A stretch of 64,000 nucleotides of DNA. It comes from Pararhizobium polonicum. GTDB lineage: Bacteria; Pseudomonadota; Alphaproteobacteria; Rhizobiales; Rhizobiaceae. The stretch lies in contig NZ_LGLV01000014.1 in NCBI RefSeq assembly GCF_001687365.1, positions 62,001 through 126,000 on the forward strand, written 5' to 3'. The position numbers and the translations under genes are program-made. The notes under the pieces are model-generated. The model had not been told where the DNA came from and ran no database searches. It saw only the letters and a program-made list of their open reading frames with translations. Shown in pieces: positions 53,652 through 63,218 of the stretch (positions within the stretch are counted from its first letter, which is position 1; each line of letters begins with the position of its first letter).

Positions 53652-54713
53652 TCAGTTGGCAGGCATAGGAATGACGTCTTCCGGCGCCACCCGCACAAAT
53701 ACATTGGCGCCCGGCTCTAGCTCGAGCTGGGACCGAGAGACGATCCTGGTCGGCCCGACATCGATGGCATATTCCGTGTGCTCGCCCAGATAGATGAGAT
53801 TCGCCACCTGCCCCCGGACCTCGTTTGGAGATCCTGTCGGCGCTCTGGAAAGCTTCACCCGTTCCGGCCTGATCGCAACCTGCGCGGCCCCCTTGGACGC
53901 ACTGAGCGGCAAACTCGAACTCAGCTTGAAACCATTGCCCAGATCGATCGTGGCCCCCTCTGCGGCATTCTCGGTCATGGTACCGTTCAGAAAGGTTGCG
54001 CTGCCGATGAATTCGGCGACCGCCCTCGTAGCCGGACGCGCATAGATCGTTCGGGGCGCTGCTTCCTGCTCGATCTTTCCATTTTTCATGAAGATGATCT
54101 TGTCGGCGAGCGCCATCGCCTCCGACTGGTCATGTGTGATGTAGACGGCCGTCATGTTCAGTTCCTTGATCAGCTTGCGCAGCTCGTTGCGCATCTGCTC
54201 GCGCAGCTTGGCGTCGAGATTGCTCAGAGGTTCGTCGAGGAGGATCACCTTCGGCCGTGCTGCCGCACTTCTGGCAAGCGCGATGCGCTGCTGCTGTCCG
54301 CCGCTCAACGTGGAAGGATAGCGGTCCTCCGTTCCGGACAAACCGACCAGCGCCAGCGCATCGCGCACTTTCCGACGTTTCTCGTCGTCGCTGAGTTTGC
54401 CCAATCCATAGGCGATGTTTCCGTACACGGTCTTGTGCGGCCACAACGCATAGGACTGGAACATCATGCCCAGGTGGCGATGCTCCGGCGGGATATTGAC
54501 GTTCGCATCGAACATGGTCTTGCCGTCGATGACGATCGATCCGCTCGTTGGCTGCTCGAGCCCCGAGATACAGCGCAGGGTTGTGGTCTTGCCGCAGCCG
54601 CTGGCGCCCAGGATAACCAGAATCTCTCCTGGGGCGACCGTGAAAGAAACGTCGTCGATGACATTGGCACCACCGAATGTCTTGATGAGAGACGTTACCT
54701 TGATATTTGACAT
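53652..54713 (-). CDS. ABC transporter ATPase (Fbp/Pot type, set 1)
   Basis: A cytoplasmic ATPase of 353 residues. It has Walker A GASGCGKT near 34-41, signature LSGGQQQRIALAR near 137, Walker B VILLDEPLSNLD, switch VYITHDQ and a C-terminal TOBE domain from about 235. The start is 10 bases after the permease stop. It is paralogous to the ATPase at 59205, matching the duplication of the whole importer. Confidence 0.93.
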   Translation of the reverse strand: MSNIKVTSLIKTFGGANVIDDVSFTVAPGEILVILGASGCGKTTTLRCISGLEQPTSGSIVIDGKTMFDANVNIPPEHRHLGMMFQSYALWPHKTVYGNIAYGLGKLSDDEKRRKVRDALALVGLSGTEDRYPSTLSGGQQQRIALARSAAARPKVILLDEPLSNLDAKLREQMRNELRKLIKELNMTAVYITHDQSEAMALADKIIFMKNGKIEQEAAPRTIYARPATRAVAEFIGSATFLNGTMTENAAEGATIDLGNGFKLSSSLPLSASKGAAQVAIRPERVKLSRAPTGSPNEVRGQVANLIYLGEHTEYAIDVGPTRIVSRSQLELEPGANVFVRVAPEDVIPMPAN

Positions 54714-54723
54714 TGGGTTTCCG

Positions 54724-56454
54724 CTACTTGTTGATGGACGCGCGGACCGTTCCGAACAGGCGGTCGGCTGCGAACAACACGATGAAAATGATGGTGGCTT
54801 CGAGAACCGCGACGGCAAAGGCTTCTGTCACCTGCCCACCGTTCATCTTGGTCCAGAGATAGATCGGGACTGTCATGGAGGATGGCGTGTAGAGCACGAC
54901 CGTCAGGCCCACATCCAGGAAGAACTGGACGAAGACGACCGTCCAGATCGACATGACCGCAGGCTTCAGCGCTGGCACCACGATGTCCTTGAAGGTTTTG
55001 ACCGGGCCGGATCCCGAGACCCGCGACGCATCGACCAGATCACTGGAGATCTGCAGGATTGCCGACCGCGATTGGCGCACGCCAAGGCCAATGCTGCGTG
55101 TCAGCAGAGCGATGAAGATCAGCCAAACCGTCCCGTAGAGCGGCAACGGCAGGGACACATAGGCCCAGAGAAAACCGATCGCCAGCACAATGGAGGGTGT
55201 GACGGTCGGCACGATGGCGGCATATTCAGTGACTTTGGCAAGCTTCGAGCGGGAGGTGCTGAGCAGATAGGCAAGAAAGAAGTAGAATGCCACCGCGATA
55301 ACACCACCGACGACAGACAGCATGAACGAATTCTTGATCAGATGCAGAAAGGACGGATCGAGCATTTTCTCGTAGTTGCTCAGCGTCCATATGCTCATGG
55401 AGATGCGCGGTGTCACGAAGCGCATCAGCGAGGCCATGATCAGGGCGCAGTAGGGAAGGATGACCGAGATGAACAGGTAGCCGAAGATCACCGCAGACGC
55501 GACGTACTTCCACCGGCCGAGATCCGTAAGCCGCTGCCGACCACCCTTGCCACCCACCGTCACGTAGCGTTTGGCATTTGACATGATGCGCCGCTGCCAG
55601 AACGTGCCTATCAATGCGATCAGAAGCAGCAATGTGCCAGCCGTCGCGGCAAGGCCCGGTTTTGCCGGTGTGTCGGCAACGGCGTTGTAGATCTGCGACA
55701 TCAGCGTTTCGTAACCGCTCGACGTGCCCAGAGCGAGCGGAACGGCAAAATTCTCGGACACGAACACGAAGACCAGCAGAAAAGTCGAGGCCAGCGTCGG
55801 AAGGACCAGCGGCAGCGTCATGGTGAAGGCCGTGCGCAGCGGGCTGATGCCCAGGATGTAGGACGCTTCTTCCAGATCGGCATCTATGGACTTCAAAGCG
55901 CCGTGGATGGCGATGAAGGCAAAGGCCGCGTAGTTCAGGACGAGCACCCACACCATACCGGTAAAGCTGTAGATGTCCAGGATGCGGCGGATGCCGGTGA
56001 TATTCGAGATGAGGAGGTTCAGGAAGCCGGCATTGGGCGCGGCAAGCGCAATCCAGGCCAGGGAACTGACGAGGCTCGACATCATGATGGGAATGACGAG
56101 GAACGGGGTCGCGGCACGGACGCCCGGCGCATTGGTGCGGCTGACGATCCAGGCGAAAATTGCGCCGAGGACCACCGACAGCAGCGCCACCGTCGCCGAA
56201 AGCAGGATCGTATTCCAGAAGCGACTGAGGAAGACGCTGCCTGTGTAGACCTCCTTGTAGTTCTCCAGGGTGAAGTGTGCACCCTCCTTGCCGCCGTCGT
56301 CGGAAACCAGTGTCCCGTAGAGCAGGTAAAGGATCGGCATGGCGACGAGGACAAGCGTGAGACCGAACATCAGCCAGCTGGGGGCGGCAAGTCGTTCGGA
56401 ACGTTCGGAAACGGCTGCGTCAATGGTTCGTCCGTGCGCATCTTGAACGGCCAT
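54724..56454 (-). CDS. ABC transporter permease, fused two-domain Fbp type (set 1)
   Basis: An inner-membrane permease of 576 residues with two halves of six segments each. The EAA loops are LEEASYILGISPLRTAFTMTLPL (about residue 205) and VDASRVSGSGPVKTFKDIVVPALK (about 495). It is clearly paralogous to the permease at 60319: FLNTILLSATVALLSVVLGAIFAWIV here corresponds to a matching stretch there. AAGGAG stands seven bases before the ATG. It follows the binding-protein gene by 62 bases. Confidence 0.93.
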   Translation of the reverse strand: MAVQDAHGRTIDAAVSERSERLAAPSWLMFGLTLVLVAMPILYLLYGTLVSDDGGKEGAHFTLENYKEVYTGSVFLSRFWNTILLSATVALLSVVLGAIFAWIVSRTNAPGVRAATPFLVIPIMMSSLVSSLAWIALAAPNAGFLNLLISNITGIRRILDIYSFTGMVWVLVLNYAAFAFIAIHGALKSIDADLEEASYILGISPLRTAFTMTLPLVLPTLASTFLLVFVFVSENFAVPLALGTSSGYETLMSQIYNAVADTPAKPGLAATAGTLLLLIALIGTFWQRRIMSNAKRYVTVGGKGGRQRLTDLGRWKYVASAVIFGYLFISVILPYCALIMASLMRFVTPRISMSIWTLSNYEKMLDPSFLHLIKNSFMLSVVGGVIAVAFYFFLAYLLSTSRSKLAKVTEYAAIVPTVTPSIVLAIGFLWAYVSLPLPLYGTVWLIFIALLTRSIGLGVRQSRSAILQISSDLVDASRVSGSGPVKTFKDIVVPALKPAVMSIWTVVFVQFFLDVGLTVVLYTPSSMTVPIYLWTKMNGGQVTEAFAVAVLEATIIFIVLFAADRLFGTVRASINK

Positions 56455-56516
56455 AGATAAACTCCTTCCATGTCCGGCCCCGATAGGCCGGACAGCAATA
56501 TGGTCACGAGGTGGGG

Positions 56517-57617
56517 TTACTGGCTGAGGTTGAACCAGACGTTGTTTTTCGCCAGGAAGCTCTTCTTTTCGCTATCCATCTGGCGTGGATCGACGTCCGC
56601 AAAGGAAGACGGCAATTTGTACCAGCTCTGCTGCGCGACATCGCGCGTATCCTTGAACCCGGTCATAGCCGGCGCGCCGCCGGTTTTATTCCAGGCGCCG
56701 TAGCCTTCTTCGCTGAACGAATATTCGTGATAGAGCCTGGCCGCATTCGGATGGGGAGCATGGGCGCTGATGCCCTGCCCCGTCGCAAGGCCCAGGCCGG
56801 GATCCGGCAGCGACCATTCGATCGGAGCACCGGTTGCCTGAAGCGGGACGATGCCGGTCTCGCTGATCGCCAGCGCGACATCAATGTCGCCGGAGGCAAG
56901 CGCGCCTGCGAGCGTGTTGGCGCCACTGAAATTGCGCGGCTCCTGCGCTGCGAACTTCGTCATGAACTCCTCGCCATACAGCTTGTAGAGGGCATAATAC
57001 GGATAGAGGGTCGCGCCACCGGCCCCCGACGCACTGATCGAAATGCCGACGCGACCCTTGAAGCGGGGGTCGATGATGCCTTGCCATTTGGACAGGATCT
57101 CCCCTTCTTCGGGCGTAACGCCGTCGATATTCCAGGCGTTCCCCGCCAGTGCGATGCGCAGCGGATACCAGAAGCCGGGGTTCTTGACGTTGTCGGCGAA
57201 TTTGGCGTCCGAACTGATCTTGTAGGAGGCGAGATAGCCATCCTTCGCTTGTGCATCGAGAACGCCCGGATCTGTATCCTGTACGATGTCGGTGACATAG
57301 CGCCCGGCCTTCGTCTCCGTGACGAACCGTTCACGGCGCTCGCTTGTAGGAAGCTCGAAATTCTCAGCCTCGACACAAGGGAAGCGCTGCTTGAAGGCGG
57401 TAATCTGCGCCTTCTGCGCATCCGTCCAGGTCCCGTTGTAGATCATGAGCTTGCCTTCCTTGCAGGCGCCCGCAAGCACCTCGTAGGGAACGCCCGGCAT
57501 GGCTTCCTGCATGAAGGCCCACGCGTCGGCATGTTCGGGAGCAATCGTCTGGGCACCTGCCGTGCCGACAAGATTGAGCAAGACGAGCGCCGTGAGTGTT
57601 GGAAGCAAAGTTTTCAT
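56517..57617 (-). CDS. Fbp-type ABC transporter substrate-binding protein (set 1)
   Basis: A periplasmic family-1 binding protein of 366 residues with a signal peptide cut near GTAGAQ. The start of the mature chain, IAPEHADAWAFMQEAMPGVPYEVL, closely follows the copy at 62115, and the C-terminal HPNAARLYHEYSFSEEGY block is also shared, showing paralogy. Two cysteines (near 51 and 80) are conserved in both copies, perhaps as a disulfide. The start has GGGAGG upstream. It heads a five-gene operon ending with the DapA-like gene. The ligand is probably organic rather than iron, judging from context. Confidence 0.91.
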   Translation of the reverse strand: MKTLLPTLTALVLLNLVGTAGAQTIAPEHADAWAFMQEAMPGVPYEVLAGACKEGKLMIYNGTWTDAQKAQITAFKQRFPCVEAENFELPTSERRERFVTETKAGRYVTDIVQDTDPGVLDAQAKDGYLASYKISSDAKFADNVKNPGFWYPLRIALAGNAWNIDGVTPEEGEILSKWQGIIDPRFKGRVGISISASGAGGATLYPYYALYKLYGEEFMTKFAAQEPRNFSGANTLAGALASGDIDVALAISETGIVPLQATGAPIEWSLPDPGLGLATGQGISAHAPHPNAARLYHEYSFSEEGYGAWNKTGGAPAMTGFKDTRDVAQQSWYKLPSSFADVDPRQMDSEKKSFLAKNNVWFNLSQ

Positions 57618-57941
57618 TGTGTTCCTCCCTTTTTTGATTATTGCAGTTCCGGTAGCTATCGGACGAATAGACGTGTTGAAACGCACTCTGAACAGAGCTT
57701 CGCCTGCCGATCGGTTCGATGTATCCTCCGCCGCAGGTTGGAAATGCCCGCTTCGCTGGCCTCACCACCAGCTCACCTCCACGCGACATTTCACTACAGC
57801 CTCAGGTCTTCACTTAGCCGGACAAAGGCTATGAGCGGAATAATATTTTACGGGGCAGTTGTTGCGTGAAACGGGACAATCGAGGCAAATCGAGCTCACA
57901 AATGGGAACAATCCGACGCAGACTTGTAAGGGAACCGATCT
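57618..57941. promoter_or_regulatory. Promoter region of importer set 1, with shared 30-bp element
   Basis: This 324-bp gap lies between the AbrB-type gene end and the binding-protein start. It contains the element at 57851-57880, which recurs upstream of importer set 2. Nothing else was recognised; no open frame with a ribosome site. Confidence 0.5.
57851..57880. promoter_or_regulatory. 30-bp element shared by both importer promoters (copy 1)
   Basis: The segment agrees with 63328-63357 at 25 of 30 positions by eye, including the unbroken block AAACGGGACAAT at its end. Inside, GGGGCAGT and GGGACAAT form a direct repeat with starts 21 bp apart, i.e. two helical turns. It lies 234-263 bases before the binding-protein start, which is far for a repressor site but fits an activator. 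A diverged leftover of the segment duplication is the alternative. Confidence 0.6.
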
Positions 57942-59018
57942 TCAGGAAATCCGATGCAGGATTGCGTTGACACGCGCAAAGAACCCGATCCGATTCAGCA
58001 ATGCCCAGATGTGCAGCGCCAGTCCGTTGAGCAGAATGGACCGGATAATGTGGAACGCAGTGACGAGTGCGACGTGAAGGTGCAGCACCTGCGCCGTAAT
58101 CACCATTTCCGCAAACCCTCCCGGCGCAGTCGACAGCATCATGTCGGAAAAGCTGATATCGGCGAACGCCGTCACCATGAGGGAATAGGCCGCCATCAGC
58201 AGGGTCAGGAACAGGGTGAAAGCCATGCTGATGGCACTGAGGCGGGCAAGGTGACGCAGGATATCGCCTTTGAATCGGGCACCGATCGCGATGCCAAGAA
58301 AGAACTGACCGGCATTGACAAGGGAAAGCGGCAACCGGCCGGCGACCAGCCCTGCTGCGGTCAGGGCGGCAACTCCGATCAACGATCCAACCATCCAGGG
58401 GTTCTGAAATCCGATCCAGCGAAAAACGATCGTGCCTATCCCTCCCGCGGCAAGGACGAACGGCAAGCTGCCCCATGAAACCTGTGGCTTTGCAGCCCAG
58501 GCGCCGAGATCGACCGAATCGCCGAAAAAGATGAGTAAGGGCGGCAAAAGGCATACGACGAGAGCAACCCGTAATGCCTGGCTTAGCGCGATCGGCTCGG
58601 GGCGGGCACCTTCTGTCGCGCCGATATTCGCCATTTCCGACATGCCACCCGGCATCATGGCGAAAAAGGCTGTGGCCTGATCGATCCTGGCAACTCTCGC
58701 GAAAGCGACGCTGATTGCGGCCGCAAACAGGATGCCGATCAGCGCCGTCACAAAGAGCAGCGGAAGCCAGCCCGTCAGGCTGACCAGAACGGTGGCCGTC
58801 AGATTGAGCCCAACGGAGGCGCCGATGATCAGTTGCCCAAGCCGTCGCCCCGCCAGTGGCGCGAAGACGGAGATGTTTGCCATGCCAAAAGCTGCAGTGA
58901 CAAGGAGTGGCCCCAACACCCAGGCGAGCGGAAGACGGAAATAGGAACCAAAAAAACCTGCTGCGACACTCAGGAGGACACAGAGGATAGTTCTGTAGTC
59001 AAAGCGCTCTTTCAGCAT
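57942..59018 (-). CDS. AbrB-family membrane protein (transporter-like)
   Basis: An integral membrane protein of 358 residues made of two AbrB duplication domains. The paired motifs PGGMSEMANIGA near 124-135 and APGGFAEMVITAQ near 300-312 are diagnostic of the repeats. It has about ten membrane segments. It lies between the two importer operons, 186 bases after the ATPase of set 2. Members are often named ammonia-monooxygenase proteins by old error; transport or regulation of transport is more likely. Function unknown. Confidence 0.84.
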   Translation of the reverse strand: MLKERFDYRTILCVLLSVAAGFFGSYFRLPLAWVLGPLLVTAAFGMANISVFAPLAGRRLGQLIIGASVGLNLTATVLVSLTGWLPLLFVTALIGILFAAAISVAFARVARIDQATAFFAMMPGGMSEMANIGATEGARPEPIALSQALRVALVVCLLPPLLIFFGDSVDLGAWAAKPQVSWGSLPFVLAAGGIGTIVFRWIGFQNPWMVGSLIGVAALTAAGLVAGRLPLSLVNAGQFFLGIAIGARFKGDILRHLARLSAISMAFTLFLTLLMAAYSLMVTAFADISFSDMMLSTAPGGFAEMVITAQVLHLHVALVTAFHIIRSILLNGLALHIWALLNRIGFFARVNAILHRIS

Positions 59019-59204
59019 GCGGTCTCTCTTGCATCTTCTACACCTTCCTTAATCTGAGTATTCCCACTCACGGTGCTGCAGATGTCATAGCGCGCAGCGC
59101 GTGCGATCAGCCGAAGTTCGAGCGCGGAAAGGAACGGCATCCGCGTGATGAATTAACCGAACACGCTGGAGCGGTGTGACTGACGCGTATTCATTGCGGC
59201 AAAT

Positions 59205-60302
59205 CTAAGCGGCTACCGCAGCGGCACTTTGTTGCCCAAAGTAAACAACATCGTCTGGATTGACCTGCACGAACACGGCTGCGCCAACCGGAAAATCGAG
59301 CCGGCTTCGCGCCTTGAGGATCACCCCACCATAGGTGATCGAATATTCGATATGGTCCCCAAAAAAGATGCCGGAGCTTATTATCCCTTCCAGAACATTG
59401 GTGCCCTCTGGCCTGCGTGCATAGAGGTTGAAATTCTCCGGTCGGATCGCCACGGTCACTTTGCTCCCGGAGCCCACAGACGTGGAAATGGACGAGAGAA
59501 GCTGATCGCCATTGGTCAGCACAATCCGGTAGCTGCCGTCCAGTCCTCTCTCGAGACATTTTCCGTCAAGAAAAGTGCTGATCCCGATGAAATCCGCGAT
59601 GAACCGGCTCGCGGGGCGCCGGTAAAGATCGCGTGCCGACCCCACCTGCTCGACCTTGCCGTCACGCATGCAGATGATCCGGTCCGCCAAGGCCATCGCT
59701 TCGGTCTGATCGTGCGTGATGTGAATTGCCGTGCTGCGGATCTTCGTGATGAGATAGCGCAGTTCTTCGCGCATCTGCTCACGCAGTTTTGCGTCGAGAT
59801 TACTCAAAGGCTCGTCCAGCAGGAGGACGCGGGGTTCAGAGACGGCGCACCGCGCCACCGCAACACGTTGCTGTTGCCCGCCACTCATCGAGGATGGATA
59901 CCGGTCGCCCATTCCTTTCAGGTCTACCAGCGCAAGAGCCCGATCGACGGCTTTGCCAATCTCGGCCTTGGCTGTGCCGCGAACAACCAGACTGTAGGCA
60001 ATGTTTTCCGCCACGGTCTTGTGCGGCCAGAGAGCATAACTCTGGAACACCATGCCGATGCCACGCCTCTCCGGCGGCACGAAGACACCGGGACCGACCA
60101 TCATCCTCCCATCGACGGTGACGGTGCCCGAGGTCGGCTCGGTCAGCCCGGCGATACAGCGCAACGTCGTCGTCTTGCCGCACCCACTTGAACCGACGAT
60201 GACAAGGACTTCACCTTCATCGACATCAAAGGAGACATTATCGACGGCGGCACGCCCGGCAAATACGCGCGACAGATTTCTAACTTCAATGACTTTGGAC
60301 AT
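59205..60302 (-). CDS. ABC transporter ATPase (Fbp/Pot type, set 2)
   Basis: A cytoplasmic ATPase of 365 residues. It has Walker A GSSGCGKT near 36-43, signature MSGGQQQRVAVARCAV near 138, Walker B LLLDEPLSNLD, switch IHITHDQ and a TOBE domain from about 235. The first signature residue is Met in place of Leu, a tolerated change. The start has GGGAGG six bases upstream and lies 16 bases after the permease stop. Paralogue of the ATPase at 53652. Confidence 0.93.
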   Translation of the reverse strand: MSKVIEVRNLSRVFAGRAAVDNVSFDVDEGEVLVIVGSSGCGKTTTLRCIAGLTEPTSGTVTVDGRMMVGPGVFVPPERRGIGMVFQSYALWPHKTVAENIAYSLVVRGTAKAEIGKAVDRALALVDLKGMGDRYPSSMSGGQQQRVAVARCAVSEPRVLLLDEPLSNLDAKLREQMREELRYLITKIRSTAIHITHDQTEAMALADRIICMRDGKVEQVGSARDLYRRPASRFIADFIGISTFLDGKCLERGLDGSYRIVLTNGDQLLSSISTSVGSGSKVTVAIRPENFNLYARRPEGTNVLEGIISSGIFFGDHIEYSITYGGVILKARSRLDFPVGAAVFVQVNPDDVVYFGQQSAAAVAA

Positions 60303-60318
60303 AAATTGCCTCCCGGCT

Positions 60319-62049
60319 TTACTTATCGAGCGTGTTTTTAAGGATGCCCCACCGCCAGTTGGCGGCAAAGATGATGGTGAAAATGATCACAGCCTGAAGG
60401 ACTGCGATGGCGAAAGCGCGTGTCTGGTGTCCCGACGCCATGTCGTTCCACAGCGCAATCGGCAGTGTCACCGTTTTATAGTTGTAGAGCAGGATCGTCA
60501 GGCCGAGTTCGGTGAAGACATTCATGAACAGCATGGTCCACAGCGCCAGCAGGACGGGCTGCAGGATCGGAACGGTCACGTCACGAAACGCCCGCATGGC
60601 CGTTGCGCCGTTCATCTGGGCCGCTTCCGTCAACTCATCGGAAACCTGCACCAGCGCGACGCGTGACTGCCGGACGCCGTAGCCGACATTTCTGGAGAGG
60701 TAGGCGATGATCAGGATCGCGGCCGTGCCGTAGATAGGCAACGGCAACCCGACGAAAGTCCAGAGGATACCCAGGCCCAGCACCAAGCCCGGAATGGCCG
60801 TCGGCACGATGACCGCGTACTCCATCAGACGACCTGAAGTGCCGTGGGACCGTTTGATGCAATAGGCCAGAAACACATAGAATAGGGTCATGAATAGCCC
60901 GCCGAACACCGAATAGAGCAGCGAATTCCGCGTCGCAACGAAGGTATCAGGGGTAAACAGCCGCAGATAGTTGTCCAGCGTCAGGAGCTTCATCGTCAGG
61001 CGAGGCGTGAGAAAACTGAGGAAAGATCCCAGAACCAGAGCGCAGTATGGGATGACGACAGCGATCAGGACAAACAGGACGAGGCCGCCGGAACAGACCG
61101 CCTTGCCGGTTCTGCCCAGTTCCGCGATGCGCGGACGGCTGCCCTTGCCGGTGATTGTCACGTAATTCTTGGCCCTGGCTATGGTCTTGCGCTGCCAGAA
61201 TGTCCCCAGCAAGGCAATCCACAGCAGCATCGTCCCGGCGGCCGCGGCAAGCGTCGGTTTCGATGGCTCGACGGTCATGTCGTAGAATATGCGAGCGGGA
61301 AGCGTCTGGAAATTGAATGGCGCACCAAGAAGCGTCGGCACGGAGAAGTTTTCGGCTGCAAGAACGAAAATGATCAGGGTGGAGGATATGATCGTCGGCC
61401 AGACCAACGGAAGCGTCATCCGCCATGCAGTCTGGTAGGTACCGGCGCCAGCCATGGCGGATGCTTCCTCCAGTGAGCCGTCGATGGAACGAAGGGCCGC
61501 ATACATCGCGACAAATGCGAAGGATGCATAGTGCGTCACGAGAACGAGAGCGATCCCTCCGAACGAGTAGATATTGAAGATTGTGTTGACGCCGAAGAGG
61601 GCACGCGCGGCTGCATTGATGAATCCCGCATTCGGTGCGGCAAGTGCGATCCACGACAACGTGGTGATGGTATTCGACAGCATCAAGGGGATGACAATCA
61701 GCAGAGCAAGCGTATCCTTGCCCGGCGCATTCGTGCGTGCAACGACCCAGGCCATTGCCCCACCGACGACGAGTGACACAACAGAAGTCACCGCGGACAG
61801 GGAAATAGTGTTCAGAAAGGCCGTGATGTAGAGCGGGGACGTATAGACCGTAATCCAGTTGTCCAAAGTCGGATGCGCATCTGGATGCCCAATGACCTCG
61901 GAGCTGAAGGAGCCTATCAGCAGGTAGATCAGCGGGGCAAAGATCAGAAGAGACGTCAGCAGAAACATCAATGTCTGCACTGTTATCTCACTCGCGAAAC
62001 TGAAACGTGCCGACCTTGGCTTGCTGTCTGCAATCATGGGAATGGTCAT
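60319..62049 (-). CDS. ABC transporter permease, fused two-domain Fbp type (set 2)
   Basis: An inner-membrane permease of 576 residues, the same length as the set-1 permease. The EAA loops are LEEASAMAGAGTYQTAWRMTLPL (about 210) and TEAAQMNGATAMRAFRDVTVPIL (about 500). SWIALAAPNAGFIN near 140 is shared with set 1. The start at 62049 has GGAG five bases upstream; an ATG four codons later is possible. It follows the binding-protein gene by 65 bases. Confidence 0.93.
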   Translation of the reverse strand: MTIPMIADSKPRSARFSFASEITVQTLMFLLTSLLIFAPLIYLLIGSFSSEVIGHPDAHPTLDNWITVYTSPLYITAFLNTISLSAVTSVVSLVVGGAMAWVVARTNAPGKDTLALLIVIPLMLSNTITTLSWIALAAPNAGFINAAARALFGVNTIFNIYSFGGIALVLVTHYASFAFVAMYAALRSIDGSLEEASAMAGAGTYQTAWRMTLPLVWPTIISSTLIIFVLAAENFSVPTLLGAPFNFQTLPARIFYDMTVEPSKPTLAAAAGTMLLWIALLGTFWQRKTIARAKNYVTITGKGSRPRIAELGRTGKAVCSGGLVLFVLIAVVIPYCALVLGSFLSFLTPRLTMKLLTLDNYLRLFTPDTFVATRNSLLYSVFGGLFMTLFYVFLAYCIKRSHGTSGRLMEYAVIVPTAIPGLVLGLGILWTFVGLPLPIYGTAAILIIAYLSRNVGYGVRQSRVALVQVSDELTEAAQMNGATAMRAFRDVTVPILQPVLLALWTMLFMNVFTELGLTILLYNYKTVTLPIALWNDMASGHQTRAFAIAVLQAVIIFTIIFAANWRWGILKNTLDK

Positions 62050-62114
62050 AAGGACTCCACAAATTCGAAAGGTGACCGCAGAGCCCTCCTCCGCGGTCAC
62101 GGTTTTGGCGAGAG

Positions 62115-63218
62115 CTATCTGCGACCGGCAGCAACGTTCTCGTTGAACAGCTTAACCACGTCCTTCACGGCTGCGGTTGCATCCTCTTCGGAATATTCGA
62201 AGATCTGTGTGGGAACCTTGTACCAGGGCTCCGCTGCCACATCGCGCGCATCCTTGACCCCCGTCATCGTCGGGACACCGCCCAGCTTCTGGAAGAGCGC
62301 ATATCCTTCGGTGGTGAAAGAGTATTCCTGATAGAGCTTGGCGGCATTGGGATGGGGAGCGTTGCCCGTCACGGCCTGTCCCGTCAAAGGACCGACACCG
62401 GGAGACGGCAGTGTCCATTTGATCGGGGCGCCCTTTTCGAGCAGCGGAACAAGAGCCGTTTCGCTGGCATTGAAGACGATCTGCACGTCGCCGGAAGCCA
62501 AAGCCGCAGCCGCATTATTGGTGCCGCCGATATTACGAATGTTCAAGCTACCGAGTTGCTTGATGAAGTCGTCGCCATAAAGCTTGCGCCATGCATAGAA
62601 AGGTAGATAGGCCACCCCACCGGCGGAAATGTCACCGACGGCTGCGACATCCTTCCAGCGCGGATCGAGAATCCCCTTCCATTCATTGAGCTTGGCAGCT
62701 TCCGCATCGGTCACCAGATCTGTGTTCCACGCTATGCCTGCCATACCACGGCGCATGGAATACCAATTGCTGGTGCTCTTCGTGTTGTCCTTGAACTTAC
62801 TGTCGTTAGAAATGACGTAATTCGTCAGGTAGCCAGCCTTCGCGTGGTTGTCGAGCACATTGGAATTGCTGTCTTGGACCAGATCGGCGATACGCTGACC
62901 TGCCCGGAATTCCGCGAGATAACGCTCGCGAATATCGCTCATGCCGCCACCTTGCTTTCTCACCTGGATGCAGGGAAAGCGCGCGGTAAACCCCGCGATC
63001 TGGGCATCTTCGGCATCCTGCCAGCTGCCATGATAGATCATCACTTCGCCTTCCTTGCAGGCTTCGGTAAGAAGCGCATAAGGAACGCCCGGCATCTGCT
63101 CCTGCATGAACGCCCAGGCATCCTCAAGCTCGGGGTCGATGGTTTGCGCATGCGCAATGGACGGATGCAAAGCAACGCCGACCGCCACCATAGCGATCAT
63201 TCCGGATATTTTTTTCAT
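62115..63218 (-). CDS. Fbp-type ABC transporter substrate-binding protein (set 2)
   Basis: A periplasmic family-1 binding protein of 367 residues with a signal peptide cut near SIAHAQ. DAWAFMQEQMPGVPYALL near residue 30 matches the paralogue at 56517 almost position for position, and FPCIQV retains the second conserved cysteine. The ATG has GGGAGG upstream. It heads an operon of binding protein, permease and ATPase that, unlike set 1, carries no closely linked decarboxylase or DapA-like gene. The ligand is unknown and may be related to the substrate of the divergent hydrolase. Confidence 0.91.
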   Translation of the reverse strand: MKKISGMIAMVAVGVALHPSIAHAQTIDPELEDAWAFMQEQMPGVPYALLTEACKEGEVMIYHGSWQDAEDAQIAGFTARFPCIQVRKQGGGMSDIRERYLAEFRAGQRIADLVQDSNSNVLDNHAKAGYLTNYVISNDSKFKDNTKSTSNWYSMRRGMAGIAWNTDLVTDAEAAKLNEWKGILDPRWKDVAAVGDISAGGVAYLPFYAWRKLYGDDFIKQLGSLNIRNIGGTNNAAAALASGDVQIVFNASETALVPLLEKGAPIKWTLPSPGVGPLTGQAVTGNAPHPNAAKLYQEYSFTTEGYALFQKLGGVPTMTGVKDARDVAAEPWYKVPTQIFEYSEEDATAAVKDVVKLFNENVAAGRR

